From contig OY848922.1 of the NCBI GenBank assembly GCA_963693285.1, positions 4,762,923 through 4,826,922 of the forward strand: a DNA stretch of 64,000 nucleotides, read 5' to 3'. The stretch comes from Xestospongia muta (taxonomy: Eukaryota; Porifera; Demospongiae; Haplosclerida; Petrosiidae). Made by a program: the position numbers and the translations under genes. This document shows, one piece after another, positions 45,701 to 57,593 of the stretch. Positions within the stretch are counted from its first letter, which is position 1, and every line of letters begins with the position of its first letter. Under the pieces are notes generated by a model. It did not search any database, had not been told where the DNA came from, and worked only from the letters and a program-made list of their open reading frames with translations.

Positions 45701-47335
45701 GTATGATATAACTCAAAGCATGGCATGACACATAACACTACTTTACTTTTTTTTACAATGGTATGTTGTGGTCTTTCTATAATTTTGTTTCTTATGACTA
45801 CAGACAATACATTCATGTGGTGATGGTTTCCACTTGAACGAGATGGTATTTTTCCAAGGAAATGACACTAATGGAGGCATGTATCTGGAGGTAGTCGTGG
45901 AGAAGATGCAGATGAAGTAAGATCAATACTGGCTCTGGTGAGTATTTGTGTTTGTGTTGCTAGCTTTATTCAAAACTGGACATGGCTTATATGCCTTTCT
46001 GTTTGAGTAGACATTTAATACAGGATGTAGACATTCACAATAGCTTAGTCTATCAAGTGGAAGGTTGCTCATTTGTATCATTTCACTGTCCTGTGGTTTA
46101 AGCCATAGTATGAAAGAAGTTGATCACTTTTATCTACTCCACCCATAAAGGTATTGTACCTATCAACCATTAGTGGCTTCTCTACATTTTCTCTTCTTGT
46201 AGATGACAATCATGTTCTATGAGTCTTCGTTACTATACTTCTATCATGGACTGTGCTAAGAATGGTTATGAGTCGTTTATCTTTCCATTGCAAGGCAAGT
46301 ACACCATTCTATAAGTTTTCTGTTCTTATTTTTCCTTTCTTCGATCCCTTTCATATCTGTCCAGTTTGTCCTTTACCTTTTGCCTTTTATTTCCATTCTA
46401 GAGGCATACCTTTTCTATCTACAAGGGCTGTACCACACACTCCCAAACCTTTCAGCTTCATATCTACAAACAGTGATGGGCTGGTATAATAATTGTCCAT
46501 GTATATATGGTGTCCTGCTTTCTTTAGTGACCCAAGTAGTCTCATTACAATAACATGTGTAACAGTTTTGTTCTCTCCAACATCTAACATATCATCATTT
46601 TCTACAAAATAAGTAAGCGTTATACATGTACAATAGTCAACCCAATATTACTTGATACATACCTGCATACAGAGTCCAATTGTAAGTATAACCTGTTTTT
46701 GAGTCAGCTAAAGAAAATTTTTTAGCCCCCATTTGTTTGCTTTTAGACATGTATTGAAGAAACCAAATTCTGCCCTTGAAGCTACCAATGGCCTCATCTA
46801 TGGAGAGTTCACGTCAAGAATTATATACTAACTTGAAAGTTACTAATAAGTGATGTAATAAGGAGACGTCTCTTATATAATGCATCATATCCTGGTACAC
46901 CTTTTTGTTTTTTTGGCTTTCTTGTCATTTATGTATAAAAACTTCAAAATTAGGCTGAAATGATCCCTTGACATTATATGAGAGAAGGTGACTGTACTAA
47001 AGGCTAGTACTGAGCCCAGTAATCTTCTAATTTGGGGTAGTGGATTGTTCCAATTATTATTACCAGATTAAAAAATTGTAGCTTTTCTGTTGATGGATGC
47101 ATCTTTTTTGTAATAGTTTAGGCAAGGTCAGTGTGAAACTTCTGTTTTGTCTGTTATATTTTCTGTTCCTTCAGATTCTCCAACAAACTCTGGGATATCA
47201 TATGCTACATTACTCAGAGAGATATGTTTTGTTGCACTGATTTCAATTTCATCACCATACACTATTTCCATACCATCTACTATTTCAGTTTCCACATCAA
47301 AATCATTGCTATTATAGTATTCATCATCTATTATT
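45640..47335 (-). pseudogene. piggyBac transposase P1, block 3 copy
   Basis: Full-length counterpart of the block 1 copy. The open part at 46387-46590 encodes MLDVGENKTVTHVIVMRLLG and IYMDNYYTSPSLF. The GGVDKSDQ region is near 46170-46110 and the C-terminal cluster at 45720-46000. Frames are broken in several places, including part 1 near 46830-47100. Confidence 0.82.
45663..45700. repeat. (TG)n microsatellite
   Basis: Pure TG run at the site occupied by TA repeats in block 1. Confidence 0.95.
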
Positions 47336-47461
47336 ATTAATGATTATTAATAATTTATTATTATAGTATTCACCGATCTGTAAAAACATTTTAATATCAT
47401 ACTTAGTGTGATATTTATAACCTATGACTACTTGATACAATCATACAATGATCTTTCATAC

Positions 47462-47560
47462 CTTATCAACAACAGTAATGTCAGCACCATTACTAATTAA
47501 TATTTTGATGATCTCCGGATGATTATTGATAGCTGCCCGATGTAATGCAGTCAAGCCATT
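47462..47560 (-). CDS. Ankyrin repeat exon, block 3 copy
   Basis: The exon is 99 nt, phase 0-0, acceptor 'gttacag', donor GTATGA. It encodes NGLTALHRAAINNHPEII, then KILISNGADITVVDK. Clear TALH and GAD motifs. It is nearly identical to the exons at 35153 and 28415, and the similarity extends into the introns, so the exon was amplified with its surroundings. The three copies differ mainly at the repeat start (NGLTALHR, YYGRTALHW, EGWTALHW). Confidence 0.93.
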
Positions 47561-47859
47561 CTGTAACAATAAAACAAAGAAGTAATACGTATACAATGTA
47601 CACTATACAGATCAATTTCAACTCAATGTACTAGTAGTAACACAATACATTCATAATGTTAATGATGTAATGTAAACATCTACTATGTGATGTTGTCAAT
47701 AATTATGGTACAATTATTATATAGTTATATTTATACATATATAATTACTATATAATTCTAATTATGTGTTTATTATGTACATGTTATGAATATAATTATC
47801 TATTCCTGTCCCATCATAACTTGATTTTGTGTATACTATATAAATGTCATATGTACTAA

Positions 47860-49320
47860 TGAATGTTCTATATCTATGTGACTCGACTTCAAGATATGAT
47901 TGCTGTCCATGGGAGCATCGGAGAATTCTGCCTCCAACATTATTGTAGGGCTAATGATGTCTTTGATGATAAGACATTGGCAGTTTTATGTAGTGTTTGT
48001 GGTGTGTTCATGCACAAACTAATCAAGTATTTACTAATGCCTAGAAGACTGTCTGATTATCTTTTGATTCAATTGTAGACTTGATGAAGGAGCATTATAG
48101 CCCAAAATCATCAGAAGTTGTCCTGTGTTTACAATTTAATTTAAGGCTACAACAACTAGGAGAGAGAGTGGCTGTTTATAGCTGAGCTGAGACAACTATC
48201 CAAATTTTGTGAATATTGGGAGATATGTTAGATTTTGTGCTATGTGATCGTTTAGTGGGTGATATTAGACAGCTGAGTATTCAATGATGACTGCTGGCTG
48301 AACCCATCCTAACTCTGAAACGTGCTTTTGAACTGGTACTTGCAATGTAGTCTGAAGGATACAAGAGATACTTAGTGCTAAAAGGCCTACTTGTTACCGT
48401 TGTGGTGAAAACATCTTAGCACCAATTTGCAGATTTAAAAAATATGTTTGTCATGGCTGCAAAAAGAAGGGGCACCTAATCAGATGTTGTAGAAATGCCC
48501 CTAAAAAAAGAGGCCAAACAAGTCAAGTACAAACATTAACAAGGTGGTAGAAGACCCCATTTCTCAATTGTATATGTTTCCCTCAAGTAAGACAAAACCG
48601 TTAAAGACAGTGGTTAATATAGATAGCAAAGTGGTTGAGATGGAGAATGACACAGGAGTGTTAGTGTCAGTGATGACACACACAGACACACACAGAGTAC
48701 AAGAGGCTATGTAATCAAAAGAGTAGACTCCCATTACATGCAGCAAGAATAAACTGGAAGACATATACCGGGAGAGATGATTAAAGTGGTGGTGAACCAT
48801 CAAGGAGATGAAGAGAGATTACCATTAGTTATTGTAGAGTCAAAAGGACCTAATCTACTCAGAAGAGACTGGTTGATGAAGTTGAAACAGGACTTGCACA
48901 TGATAAATCAGGTCCGAATGAAGGAAGAGTTAACAACACTCATTTCAAGATACTCTTATATTTTTCAGAATGAACTAGGTATCTGATATCAAAGCTGTAT
49001 CTGCCAGGATCATAGCAGAAGAGAGAGCCACTCATAGATTGTTGTCCACAACTGATACCATTTGCACTCCGATCAAAGGTAGATAAGGAACTAGAGAGAC
49101 TAGAGTCGATGGGAGTACTGGATAAGTGGAATTTGCAGACTGGGTGGCACCCATCATTCCAGGATTGAATGATGACTGAAATGTTAGAATTTGTGATGAT
49201 TATAACATGACCATTAATAAAAAAGCATCAAAAGTGGACCTGCATCTATTCCCGAGACTGGATGACCTTTTTACAGCAATGACCAGTGGAGTGTATTATG
49301 TATATAATGTATTGTGCTAG
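47860..49320 (+). mobile_element. Ty3/Gypsy fragment, block 3 copy
   Basis: Counterpart of the block 2 copy: gag start at 47863-48078, knuckles near 48390-48490, protease in broken frames at 48560-48900, and RT start near 49080-49220. A CACACAGA duplication at 48679-48690 adds bases to the protease frame. It is degenerate. Confidence 0.82.
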
Positions 49321-50429
49321 AGAATTTCTGCTAGTTTTAGGAATAGAAAGGGTACATCAGATATAAGGACACAGGTTATGAAAACTGTAGCTACACCAGT
49401 CACTGTTTATTGACAAGACTATAATTCAAGCTAAATGCTTGAACTAAATAATTTAAGAAATCCTTTTATAAAAAAAAATAAATTAAAAACCAAGTTTTTT
49501 ATAACCTATACAGCTGAATTTGAGGTAGCTTTGAGTTATATTAACTATACTGCTTGCTCATCTCCTGAGTAATACTAAGTGATGTTGATTCTGAATGCAA
49601 TTCCTTTGCTAGAGACAACATAAATACTGGTAAAGTAACTTAATACTAAACCCATCATTAAATAGAACTTGCTTTTTAATGACATCAAGAGTAAATTTGG
49701 TTTCTCAAGGAGATTATTAAATTGGACTTTTGTTTTATTAAAGGGTGTATTAAATGTTATGGATGGATAGGTGCTTAAGGCAAGTAATGTTATAAGTTAT
49801 ATTAGGCAAGTAATGTAATCATTTTTTTAGAAAAAAATTGATTGATATTCTACTTCACTTTGATTCCTTTAATTCTTCATCATATTTCATGTAGTGTGTT
49901 TATGTAATAAATTTTCCACAATTTTCACCAACTTCAATAAAGACTTAGTTTAATGTTATCAATTATATATTTGAACTACATATCTGACATCATCATGTAA
50001 TACAGTTTCTTTTAACTCATATTCTATGCTCCAATTTCAAAGCAATAATAGTAATGTTTATAAAAAATGTGGCATTTTCTTTGAATGTATTCATTGTGTT
50101 CATTTCTCATTAGTAAATGTGTAGTTTATCTATCTACTGTTAATGTACTTGTAAATGTGGATAAGACCATGACAAAATCAAACATTTTATTTTATTATTG
50201 CTTTACTTAGGTCAAGGTTCTGATTGAGCGTATAAAATTGTGTATTACATTTTATTATACATGTGTACTGAATGATGTAAAATGAGAAAACAATTTTATC
50301 AGTGTATGCTGGAAAGGCACATAATAAATTTATGTTGTTACACAAGCTGCAACAGTCTTTAAAATTATATTATATGTCACTTAATCTTTTAAGCATATTT
50401 CAATTATACATGTACTAATTTATAAAACA
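49321..50429. repeat. Non-coding spacer, block 3
   Basis: Partner of 37011-38129, with small indels such as a duplicated 'aggcaagtaatg' near 49780-49815. Confidence 0.75.
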
Positions 50430-50732
50430 GTGTATTGGGTTAGAAAAAAAGTGAGTTCAAGGTAATACTAGAGGCATACAGAGTTTAAATCAGTGTGTGA
50501 GGAAGTTTCAGTATGGTTCCTGGAAAACAAAATGTCCAAATTTTTGTTTACATACTGTTTAACAATACATTCTACAACATCTCAATGTCCTCCTTGGTTA
50601 TTACTTAAATAGTGTCCTTGATCAAAATTAGATGTTTTGTTTCCTAACATTGAAAGCTATGTAGAACAACATCAACAAACTCAAAAGAATGCTCGTGATC
50701 GACATAGTAAACATTATAGAGCTTATGTACTG
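50430..50732 (+). pseudogene. Gypsy integrase tail relic, block 3
   Basis: Counterpart of 38130-38420 with the same frames and a few substitutions. Confidence 0.7.
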
Positions 50733-50789
50733 ACGTCACGAAACGTTCGTACACAAGAGTGGCAGCATCTGAAGTCACATTAGCCAGGT

Positions 50790-51110
50790 ACTTTGCAACA
50801 CGAGACACCAATGTTTATAAAGCTTGGTGTTCTTCCGGAGCTATTGGGCAAGTGGTACTCTAGGGAGCCAGTAGCATCAATCTCATCAACAGGAAACGAA
50901 CAAGTTGAAGAATGTACATGTGGAGATGTTATGTTGCTACTGCAGGAAAGAGGAATATGGGGAATTAATGATCTATTGTGACATTAATTCCCCATACACA
51001 ACATGCCTTCAGATTACCACAATTCCAAAGGTTAAATGGTACTGTCCTGATTGTCAGAGAAAACCAATAAAGGCACGAGGATGTTGTTTTAATAATAATT
51101 ATTATTTTTA
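50790..51110 (+). pseudogene. PHD finger protein relic, block 3
   Basis: Counterpart of 38525-38845. The PHD core is damaged: the DNNDCCIQWFH section is replaced by a short inverted piece (attaattcccca), which removes several metal ligands. The C-terminal CPDCQRK pair remains. Confidence 0.7.
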
Positions 51111-51239
51111 AGATTACTGTTGTTTGATAACATGCATTAATTTAATTAAATAAAACAACTGATTCACAGGAATTGCACAATACACAACTAACAACAACTA
51201 CTTTATTTACAGTGCTAGTGTCTTCCTCCTCATTACACA

Positions 51240-51970
51240 TAATGAAGTGTTCACTGTAAGATAGTATATTTTTGCCTGACTAGGCCAATTACTCTTTCGA
51301 CATCAATACAGACATGAGATAGTTGAGAAGAGATATCCACATTAGCTTTGCTTAGCTGTTCTTTTCCTTGAGTAAAAGAAGATAGTTTCACTACAGCAGA
51401 GTAAAGGCCAGCACTATCATGTATATTAAAACCCCTATCTGCCAAAACTATATCACCTGGTAGTAAGTAGGTTCTCCAAAATACCTGTTTTCTGTCAGAT
51501 GTATATCTGAAATCCTACCTCCTCATCCTTTAGATATAAACGTGATCACACCTTGTGGAGCTAATCCTATAAGGAATTTGGCAGTGTTGTAGTGCTTGTA
51601 ATTAAACCAAGTTTGAGCTCTGGCTTTCAAGTTGGTGGGTCTTTCCATGAAAACTTCAAAACAGTCTATAATCACAACACATTTTCCAAAGATCTTTCTG
51701 AATTCCATAGGCTGAGTCCATACCAGTTCTCCTCTATCTGGCCATTTAACAAGAGAACCCAATCGAATATACAATATATCAATCCATTTCTTCAGATGTC
51801 GTGATTAACTCCAAATCTGTATGCAAGATCCTGATCCCCTAGATTAAGGCACAGTTTCATCAAAATCATAACAAACTGCTGAAAGCTTTTTGTGTAACGA
51901 TTACTACAGCCTACAGCACAACAGCTTTTATGTTTTCCTTTTGCCACTGAAAATGGCAGATATGACGTCA
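51240..51970 (-). pseudogene. THAP/DDE_Tnp_4 transposase relic, block 3
   Basis: Counterpart of the block 2 relic. Frame 51523-51774 retains the first Asp region and frame 51251-51445 the second Asp and the Glu. A 13-base deletion near 51803 breaks the helix-turn-helix. Its N-terminus (CCAVGCSNRYTKS) keeps a longer THAP start, including the GKHK segment lost in block 2. Confidence 0.82.
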
Positions 51971-52172
51971 TTAAACTCCTCCCACTGCATAACCTCTATA
52001 CATTTTTCTAAAAACTTCTTATAGGTAGACATTAGAAACTTACTTTGCTATTACAGTTATATGAGATCTATAATCCTATGAAAGCTTTTTTTAATTACTG
52101 CTATACTTTCTGAGATACACTAATCAGAGTAAAATCTTTGAGAGCCTTCGGAAAACCGAACGCCATTTTTAA

Positions 52173-53021
52173 TGAAAGGCACTAAAGTGCCGAACCTCGC
52201 TGTAGTTTCTAAGTTATTTATAAATTCTATGCCAGCTTAGGCCCAGCTATGATGTTGTTATTGCAAGAAAATTTATTAACATTCCAGAAGGTGTTGGTTA
52301 TAAAATGGTAATTTTTGTCATTCTGCTGTATATGCTCATTAATTGTTGCTTGATTTCTAGCTTTGCCATGTTTGTGAAGCAGTAACTGAGTAAGTGATAG
52401 TATCATTCAATTGCCAAGCAAGATTAAGTGCTAATTTCGTGATGAAAAGTTTCTCTGAGTCTTTACATGACCCTTTAAAATGTATCAATATTTCATATAT
52501 AAAATTTATTGTAACTTGAAGATGAAACGTTCTTTGGAAACATCCCGTAATACAAATATAAATCAATATATTATTTATTAGTAGCAGTCTTTTCAGTGCT
52601 TGGAGACGTTTCCTGAATGCGTTACTTTGCTCCAAGTCCACAAAACATTTTTCAGAACTTTTCTAACGATTACTTCGACCAACGGCCTTCTATCTTGCTG
52701 ATCGGTATTCCTCTGAGATTGTTTACAACATACTAAAAAATCTCCACGTTAAGTTTTTTACTTTTCGAGAAACGGCACTTGACCTCTGCAGCCTGAAAAT
52801 TCTTTTGCGAGTTTTAAGCTTCTGTTTTCCTTGACGATGTTCTTGATACTACTGTTGTAAAGTCCACATGTTTTTCTATTCTTTGCTAAACGTTGGTAGC
52901 TGCTAATGCTTCGGTTGCCAAGTTATAGCAGTTCAAAAAAACAGGCAGTGCAGACACACACACACACACACACACACAAACAGACTACAGTACCCTCGCT
53001 ATACGCCCACGCACAGCGAGG
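52173..53021. mobile_element. 849-bp insertion at TTAA in element copy B
   Basis: Copy A has CCATTTTTAAAAATTGG at this point. Copy B has the same sequence split by 849 bp, with TTAA duplicated on both sides. The left part contains CCTCGCTGT 22 bases in, and the right end reversed starts CCTCGCTGTGCG, giving a short, offset inverted repeat. A (CA)n run lies at 52956-52978. The minus frame 52357-52641 has no known motif. It is a non-autonomous element with TTAA specificity (piggyBac or Kolobok type). Confidence 0.85.
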
Positions 53022-53302
53022 TTAAAAATTGGCTTCATAGGATTACTCGTACACGTGTTGTGTAAGATTGTTCAAGATTTCTTACCTGTGCGTACTATTA
53101 GAGCTGAGATAAATGACCTTAGTACGACAGTTTGTACTTGCTCATTAAATTTAGCTACAAACCACTGGAATGTGAAGAGGTATGTCATTATCTTCGAACC
53201 ACACCCATGTTAATAATAGGTGAAATCTTTTGGCAATATGGTGGCTCTGAAAAGAACCGTTTAAATTGGAAATCTGAAGGAGTAGAAGTGAGTCTGTTGG
53301 AG

Positions 53303-54244
53303 TCACACATCAGAACTGATATCAATATCGACTATTTCACCCACAGGCTGACCAGATGTGTGTTTTGGATTGGACAACTCAGGTAACATACAGTTGTAAT
53401 AAAAGTATCTAAGCTTAGGATACATGTTCTTCCAAAAGTCAGGATTGTATTGTATCCTCACTAGGTGATAGTCATTATCTCGAGGAGTCCAGTAAAAGAA
53501 ATTGCACCAGGTCCGACCAGTAATATGTAATTGTCCCTGAATTTGATAGCAGTAGTTGTGATTATGTTTGAGGTGAAGTCGAGAATCTTTGAATGACAAG
53601 CAGAATGTTGAACAATGCTCCTTTTTGGTACTCAAGTCATGCAAAGAAGTTGATTCTGCTCTTAAGAGACATTTAATTTCTAATAGTCCATTTGGGATAG
53701 AATAACTTGGGTCTGAAACAAGTCCATCGGGCGAGGCACCTAGCCAGCAGTCCTTGGTATCTAGCAATAGCAATAGTCGTTTTAAATAATCAGTTCGTGC
53801 TTCTGCTTCATGAAGATTACCATATCTTATTCCTTTGGTTTCATGATATTTACCATATAGTAATCTTGTTGTGAGTTTGCTGAAACCAGTGGTCAATTTT
53901 CGTTTGCAGATTTCACCAAAAACTGAAGCTGTCAACCTTCCATATCTCTGTCTTTGCCATTCTCCACTAACATCCATTGACTGTCCTGCTGTTCGTTTAG
54001 CTATTTCTTCAGCCTCAGTATCATTAACTGTCAGTCTGTCAATATATTCACTACACAATCGTTTCAGTTCTGCCATACTTATATCGACAATTAAGGGATT
54101 GTCACCATATGATGAATCTTGTCTTTGTGGTGGACATTGGTATTTTTTCATTAGTCGTTGACGTTTATATTTTTCTCTAATTTTTCCGTAAGTATCAAGC
54201 TCCAATTTTCTTTTTCTACACTGACCAAACTTAGACAAATACAC
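53303..54244 (-). CDS. YqaJ-type nuclease, copy B (uninterrupted)
   Basis: A 313-residue open frame in the same frame as the transposase and separated from it by the single TGA at 54245-54247. Order: coiled, basic N-terminus (KRKLELDTYGKIREKYKRQR), helical YIDRLTVNDTEAEEIAKR, RQRYGRLTASVFGEICKRK, IRYGNLHEAEARTDYLKR, CWLGASPDGLV, GLLEIKCLLRAES, YCYQIQGQLHITGRTWC, and C-terminal MLPELSNPKHTSGQPV. The catalytic-type Asp (SPDG), Glu and Lys (LEIKC) and the Gln of the YqIQGQL helix are all present. A 12-codon deletion against copy A removes a loop before DTKDCWLG. It could encode a folded nuclease if translated from an internal start. Confidence 0.8.
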   Translation of the reverse strand: MYLSKFGQCRKRKLELDTYGKIREKYKRQRLMKKYQCPPQRQDSSYGDNPLIVDISMAELKRLCSEYIDRLTVNDTEAEEIAKRTAGQSMDVSGEWQRQRYGRLTASVFGEICKRKLTTGFSKLTTRLLYGKYHETKGIRYGNLHEAEARTDYLKRLLLLLDTKDCWLGASPDGLVSDPSYSIPNGLLEIKCLLRAESTSLHDLSTKKEHCSTFCLSFKDSRLHLKHNHNYCYQIQGQLHITGRTWCNFFYWTPRDNDYHLVRIQYNPDFWKNMYPKLRYFYYNCMLPELSNPKHTSGQPVGEIVDIDISSDV

Positions 54245-55545
54245 TCATGGTTTTCCTATCTTCCTTTCCCAAAATTTACTTATCCACTCTGGTCCAAGCT
54301 GTACTCGAAGTACTGCGGCCATTGAACGATACTGAAATGATCCACCTTGAACCCAATTAAAAAACTTTCCTCCATCCATTTTACTCCGAATTGACATAAA
54401 ATTTTCACACGGATTACTAGTATGGTTACCAACTAGTTGAGAAGCTTTGGGGACAATGCGATCGCCAGCACCTTGAATAGCACAAAATAAGCCTGAAGGA
54501 AGTGATTCAAGACGACTTTGAGAAAAGGAAGAGATGTTTTTCTGTAAACAAGTAGTTATGTCACAGTTCAAGTGATCACCAAAGTAATGTTTTGGCCCAT
54601 TACGGAAATCGCTTCTAAGTGCTTCGACATCACCAGTACAGCTATGAGCAGTGATTGCTTTACTAGCTGCCTGTGTAATTTTGGTAATGATATGTTTTGT
54701 CAACTTACCAACCAAACTGGGATTGTCTTTGACGATATTGGCAAGTCTTGAGTGGTAGGCCTTAACTGCATGGTTTGCACACTCTATCTTCTCAACATGT
54801 CACTGATGTTATTATGTTATAATGAACTGAACTGTCTCCATCTCCAATAAACTTCATATACAGTAACCCATGCATACATTCGGATAGATTCAACCCTTCC
54901 ACTATTATGTCAGATTCCATGGCTGTTGAAGATCCAGTCCAGTTCTTAAAACAACAATGCTCTCTTATATCCTCTTTTACTACTAGCAGCTGAGCAAATT
55001 GAACAGTACTTATTTCTAACTCTAATGAATAAAAGACGTTGGGTAGCAAATCCAAAAATAACTCCAACTCCAGAATTAGTGTTGTAGGAGTGTTTATGAC
55101 TCCTTTTGCTCCAACCAGCATCAACAACTACAGTTATAGATGGTACATTGTTGTGGTATTCACCTTTTTCTATAGCTATCCATTTTTCTTCTAGTCCAGC
55201 TGCTAACAGTTATGATGTAACAACTTCTTCAAATAATCCTCCTAGCTTTCTTTCAAGAATACAAAATGTTTGAGTCCTCATTGATGGTAAATCTATAACA
55301 GACATTTGTTCTTCCAATTGTGTACCGCCTCCTCCAGTGGAGATTTGACCCAACACAGCACCAATGTTGACCTTATACACAGAACTATTACTGCTTCCAA
55401 TTAACGATTTAAGTGAAGATTGAAATGTTATTTCTTCCTCACATTTCTTACAATAGGAAACTAGTGTTGAAGCAAGACCATCTCTCTTCTTCTCTCCTAA
55501 GAATTCTACCTCACCACCACATGTAATCGAGTGCTCACTAATTTT
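54245..55545 (-). pseudogene. Mutator-like transposase, copy B
   Basis: The open part 54245-54715 encodes GKLTKHIITKITQAASKAIT through ERKIGKP, then TGA. Upstream, 54792-55127 holds the MESDIIVEGLNLSECMHGLL and GDGDSS region in another frame because of an 11-base deletion after 'aacatgtc' near 54800. It has more damage than copy A in this gene. Confidence 0.8.
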
Positions 55546-55976
55546 TTATATATGATTTTAGATTTTTTAAATTAATTATTTGATTGCCATCAAGACAGTA
55601 CATCTGATGATGTCCAGAATGGAGAAACAGTAAGCCATTTGTGTTAGATGCTTCTAAGGAAGGACTGTCAACAGGAATCATTGGACTAGTATAATTTATT
55701 GTTGTGAAGGGAGATGGTAATAAAGCAGTTGATTGTCTTATTTCTGCCCTCTATTCATAGAGATTCTCGAGATGACTTAATTTTTTTTTGGTAGAAGAAC
55801 ATTTTTTAATCCTTCCTCTAGGCATTCTTAGATATAGCGCATTTTCAAATGGCTTAGAATGCAAACCAACCACAAATATATGTTTAATGAGTGTGTTATG
55901 AATATCGTGAATATAGTATGAATATTATTATAGTAAAATTATTTAGCTTCTGACTTCCAACATACCTCCACCTTAA

Positions 55977-56349
55977 GACTTTGTAACGAAATTATTGACG
56001 AATGACGAAATGACGAAATTTAATTTTCCTTCAAGGCATAAACACATTGTCAATTGAACATGATTTGGAAATGTTATAACGTGTTCAAATAAAGCTATAA
56101 CTAGTTTCTAATTCTTATTTTAAACTGTAAGGATGTCAGTACAGTGGAGTAACAACGAGGACTGTCTTATACGTGGTACATGTAAGTTGACCCACATTGT
56201 CTACTATTTGTATACAAGTTACACCAAGAAGTGCCCATTTCTTTATATTGAGTTGACTTCTTGCCTGAATAAGTAGTACAAAGAATAAAGTATGTAATTA
56301 GGTTGTCTATATAATGTTGTATACAAGTGATTATATATGTAATTCATTT
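55977..56349. other. Flank after block 3
   Basis: Similar to 32555-32760 at the end of block 1 ('gtcagtacagtggagtaac' shared). No gene seen. Confidence 0.6.
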
Positions 56350-57430
56350 GGTTATATAACTGTTGATTAATAGTATGTATCTAAAGATATTTAGTGTGAT
56401 AGAGTAAGAAACAGTCATCGCTCTTCCCAGTGTGACAGAGGTGTATATTACAATCTTGACAATACCCTTGAGTATATTTCCGATCAGTTTCAGTGAGAAG
56501 TGACTCTGGCCAAAAAATTGTTCTGGTAATATAGAAGGACAAACAGTACATTTTTGACTATTGTACAAACTAATGAGTTTAGTTGGTTACCAACTAGTTG
56601 AGAAGCTTTGGTGACAATGCGATCGCCAGCACCTTGAATAGCATTAAATAAGCCTGAAGGAAGTGATTCAAGACGACTTTGAGAAAAGGAAGAGCTGTTT
56701 TTCTGTAAACAAGTAGTTATGTCACAGTTCGAGTGATCACCAAAGTAATGTTTTGGCCCATTACGGAAATCGCTTCTAAGTGCTTCGACATCACCAGTAC
56801 AGCAATGAGCAGTGATTGCTTTCCTAGCTGCCTGTGTAATTTTGGTAATGATATGTTTTGTCAACTTACCTGAACCACCAAAACTGGGATTGTCTTTGAC
56901 GATATTGGCAAGTCTTGAATGGTAGGCCTTAACTGCATGGTTTGCACACTCTATCTTCTCAACATGTCTGCCATATGGTACTGATGTTATTATGTTATAA
57001 TGAACTGAACTGTCTCCATCTCCAATAAACTTCATATACCGTAATCCATGCATACATTCGGATAGATTGAACCCTTCCACTATTATGTCAGATTCCATGG
57101 CTGTTGAGGATCCAGTCCAGTTCTTAAAACAACAATGCTCTCTTGTATCCTCTCCTTTACTACTAGCAGCTGAGGAAATTGAACAGTACTTATTTCTAAC
57201 TCCAATGAATAAATTGAACTATTGTACAAGCTAATGAGTTTAGTTGCAAGATTGAGATGAAAGTCATTCATGTTGTGAAATGATGGTTCAGAAAGAAGAC
57301 AGTGAAAAATGTAAGCATTTGTGATAGCTAGATCTATGCTAAAGTAGGCAATGTATACATAGCATTTCCGCCCACGAGCTCTAATACTGTCGCAGTTGAT
57401 CATTTCGATCAACACTACCTATCTCCTAAA
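56350..57430 (-). pseudogene. piggyBac transposase P3, second fragment, interrupted
   Basis: Upstream part (57083-57430): QLIIEM-like region, then YIAYFSIDLAITNAYIFHC, LLSEPSFHNMNDFHLNLA and LISLYNS. Downstream part (56350-56580): CTVCPSILPEQFF and, in another frame, a Cys-rich tail (YCQDCNIHLCHTGKSDDC). Between them sits a 632-bp piece of the Kolobok/Mutator-like transposase. It is the sister copy of 32780-33200. Confidence 0.8.
56586..57217 (-). mobile_element. Kolobok/Mutator-like transposase fragment, copy C
   Basis: It encodes MESDIIVEGFNLSECMHGLR through SQLVGNQ, with the intact GDGDSS and PYGRHVEKIECANH motifs, nearly identical to copy A. It has no element ends. It is flanked by a 29-bp direct repeat (56557-56585 and 57218-57246, one difference), which belongs to the P3 target. 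Confidence 0.85.
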
Positions 57431-57593
57431 AATAAGGATTACTGAAATTATATTCTCATCTCCAGAAATATTGCAAATGGTTGTGGAAATAATCTCAAGT
57501 GTCAGCCTTTCAAAGGGTAAAGTTAGCTTTTAGTTCTGATATGCTGTTAGTACATTTTGATCCTCATAGAGAGATCTTATTATAATATGTCCG

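Larger units (their letters stand above)
52005..55972 (-). mobile_element. Kolobok/Mutator-like DNA transposon, copy B
   Basis: Colinear with copy A from 'tttttctaaaaacttcttat' to the right end (TTAA at 55973-55976, reversed GGTGGAGGTATG). The left terminal about 190 bases are lost, joined directly to the THAP/DDE relic. It contains an extra 849-bp insertion at 52173-53021. Confidence 0.75.
44724..56100. repeat. Amplified block 3 (with ankyrin exon 47462)
   Basis: About 11.4 kb and colinear with block 2. It joins block 2 at the sequence 'aaatggttgt', shared with the block 1 and 2 starts. Relative to block 2 it lacks 39745-41420, has a full piggyBac P1, and carries an extra 849-bp insertion in its Kolobok/Mutator-like element. 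After it, 56100-57430 resembles the end of block 1 (32640-33200). Confidence 0.9.
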
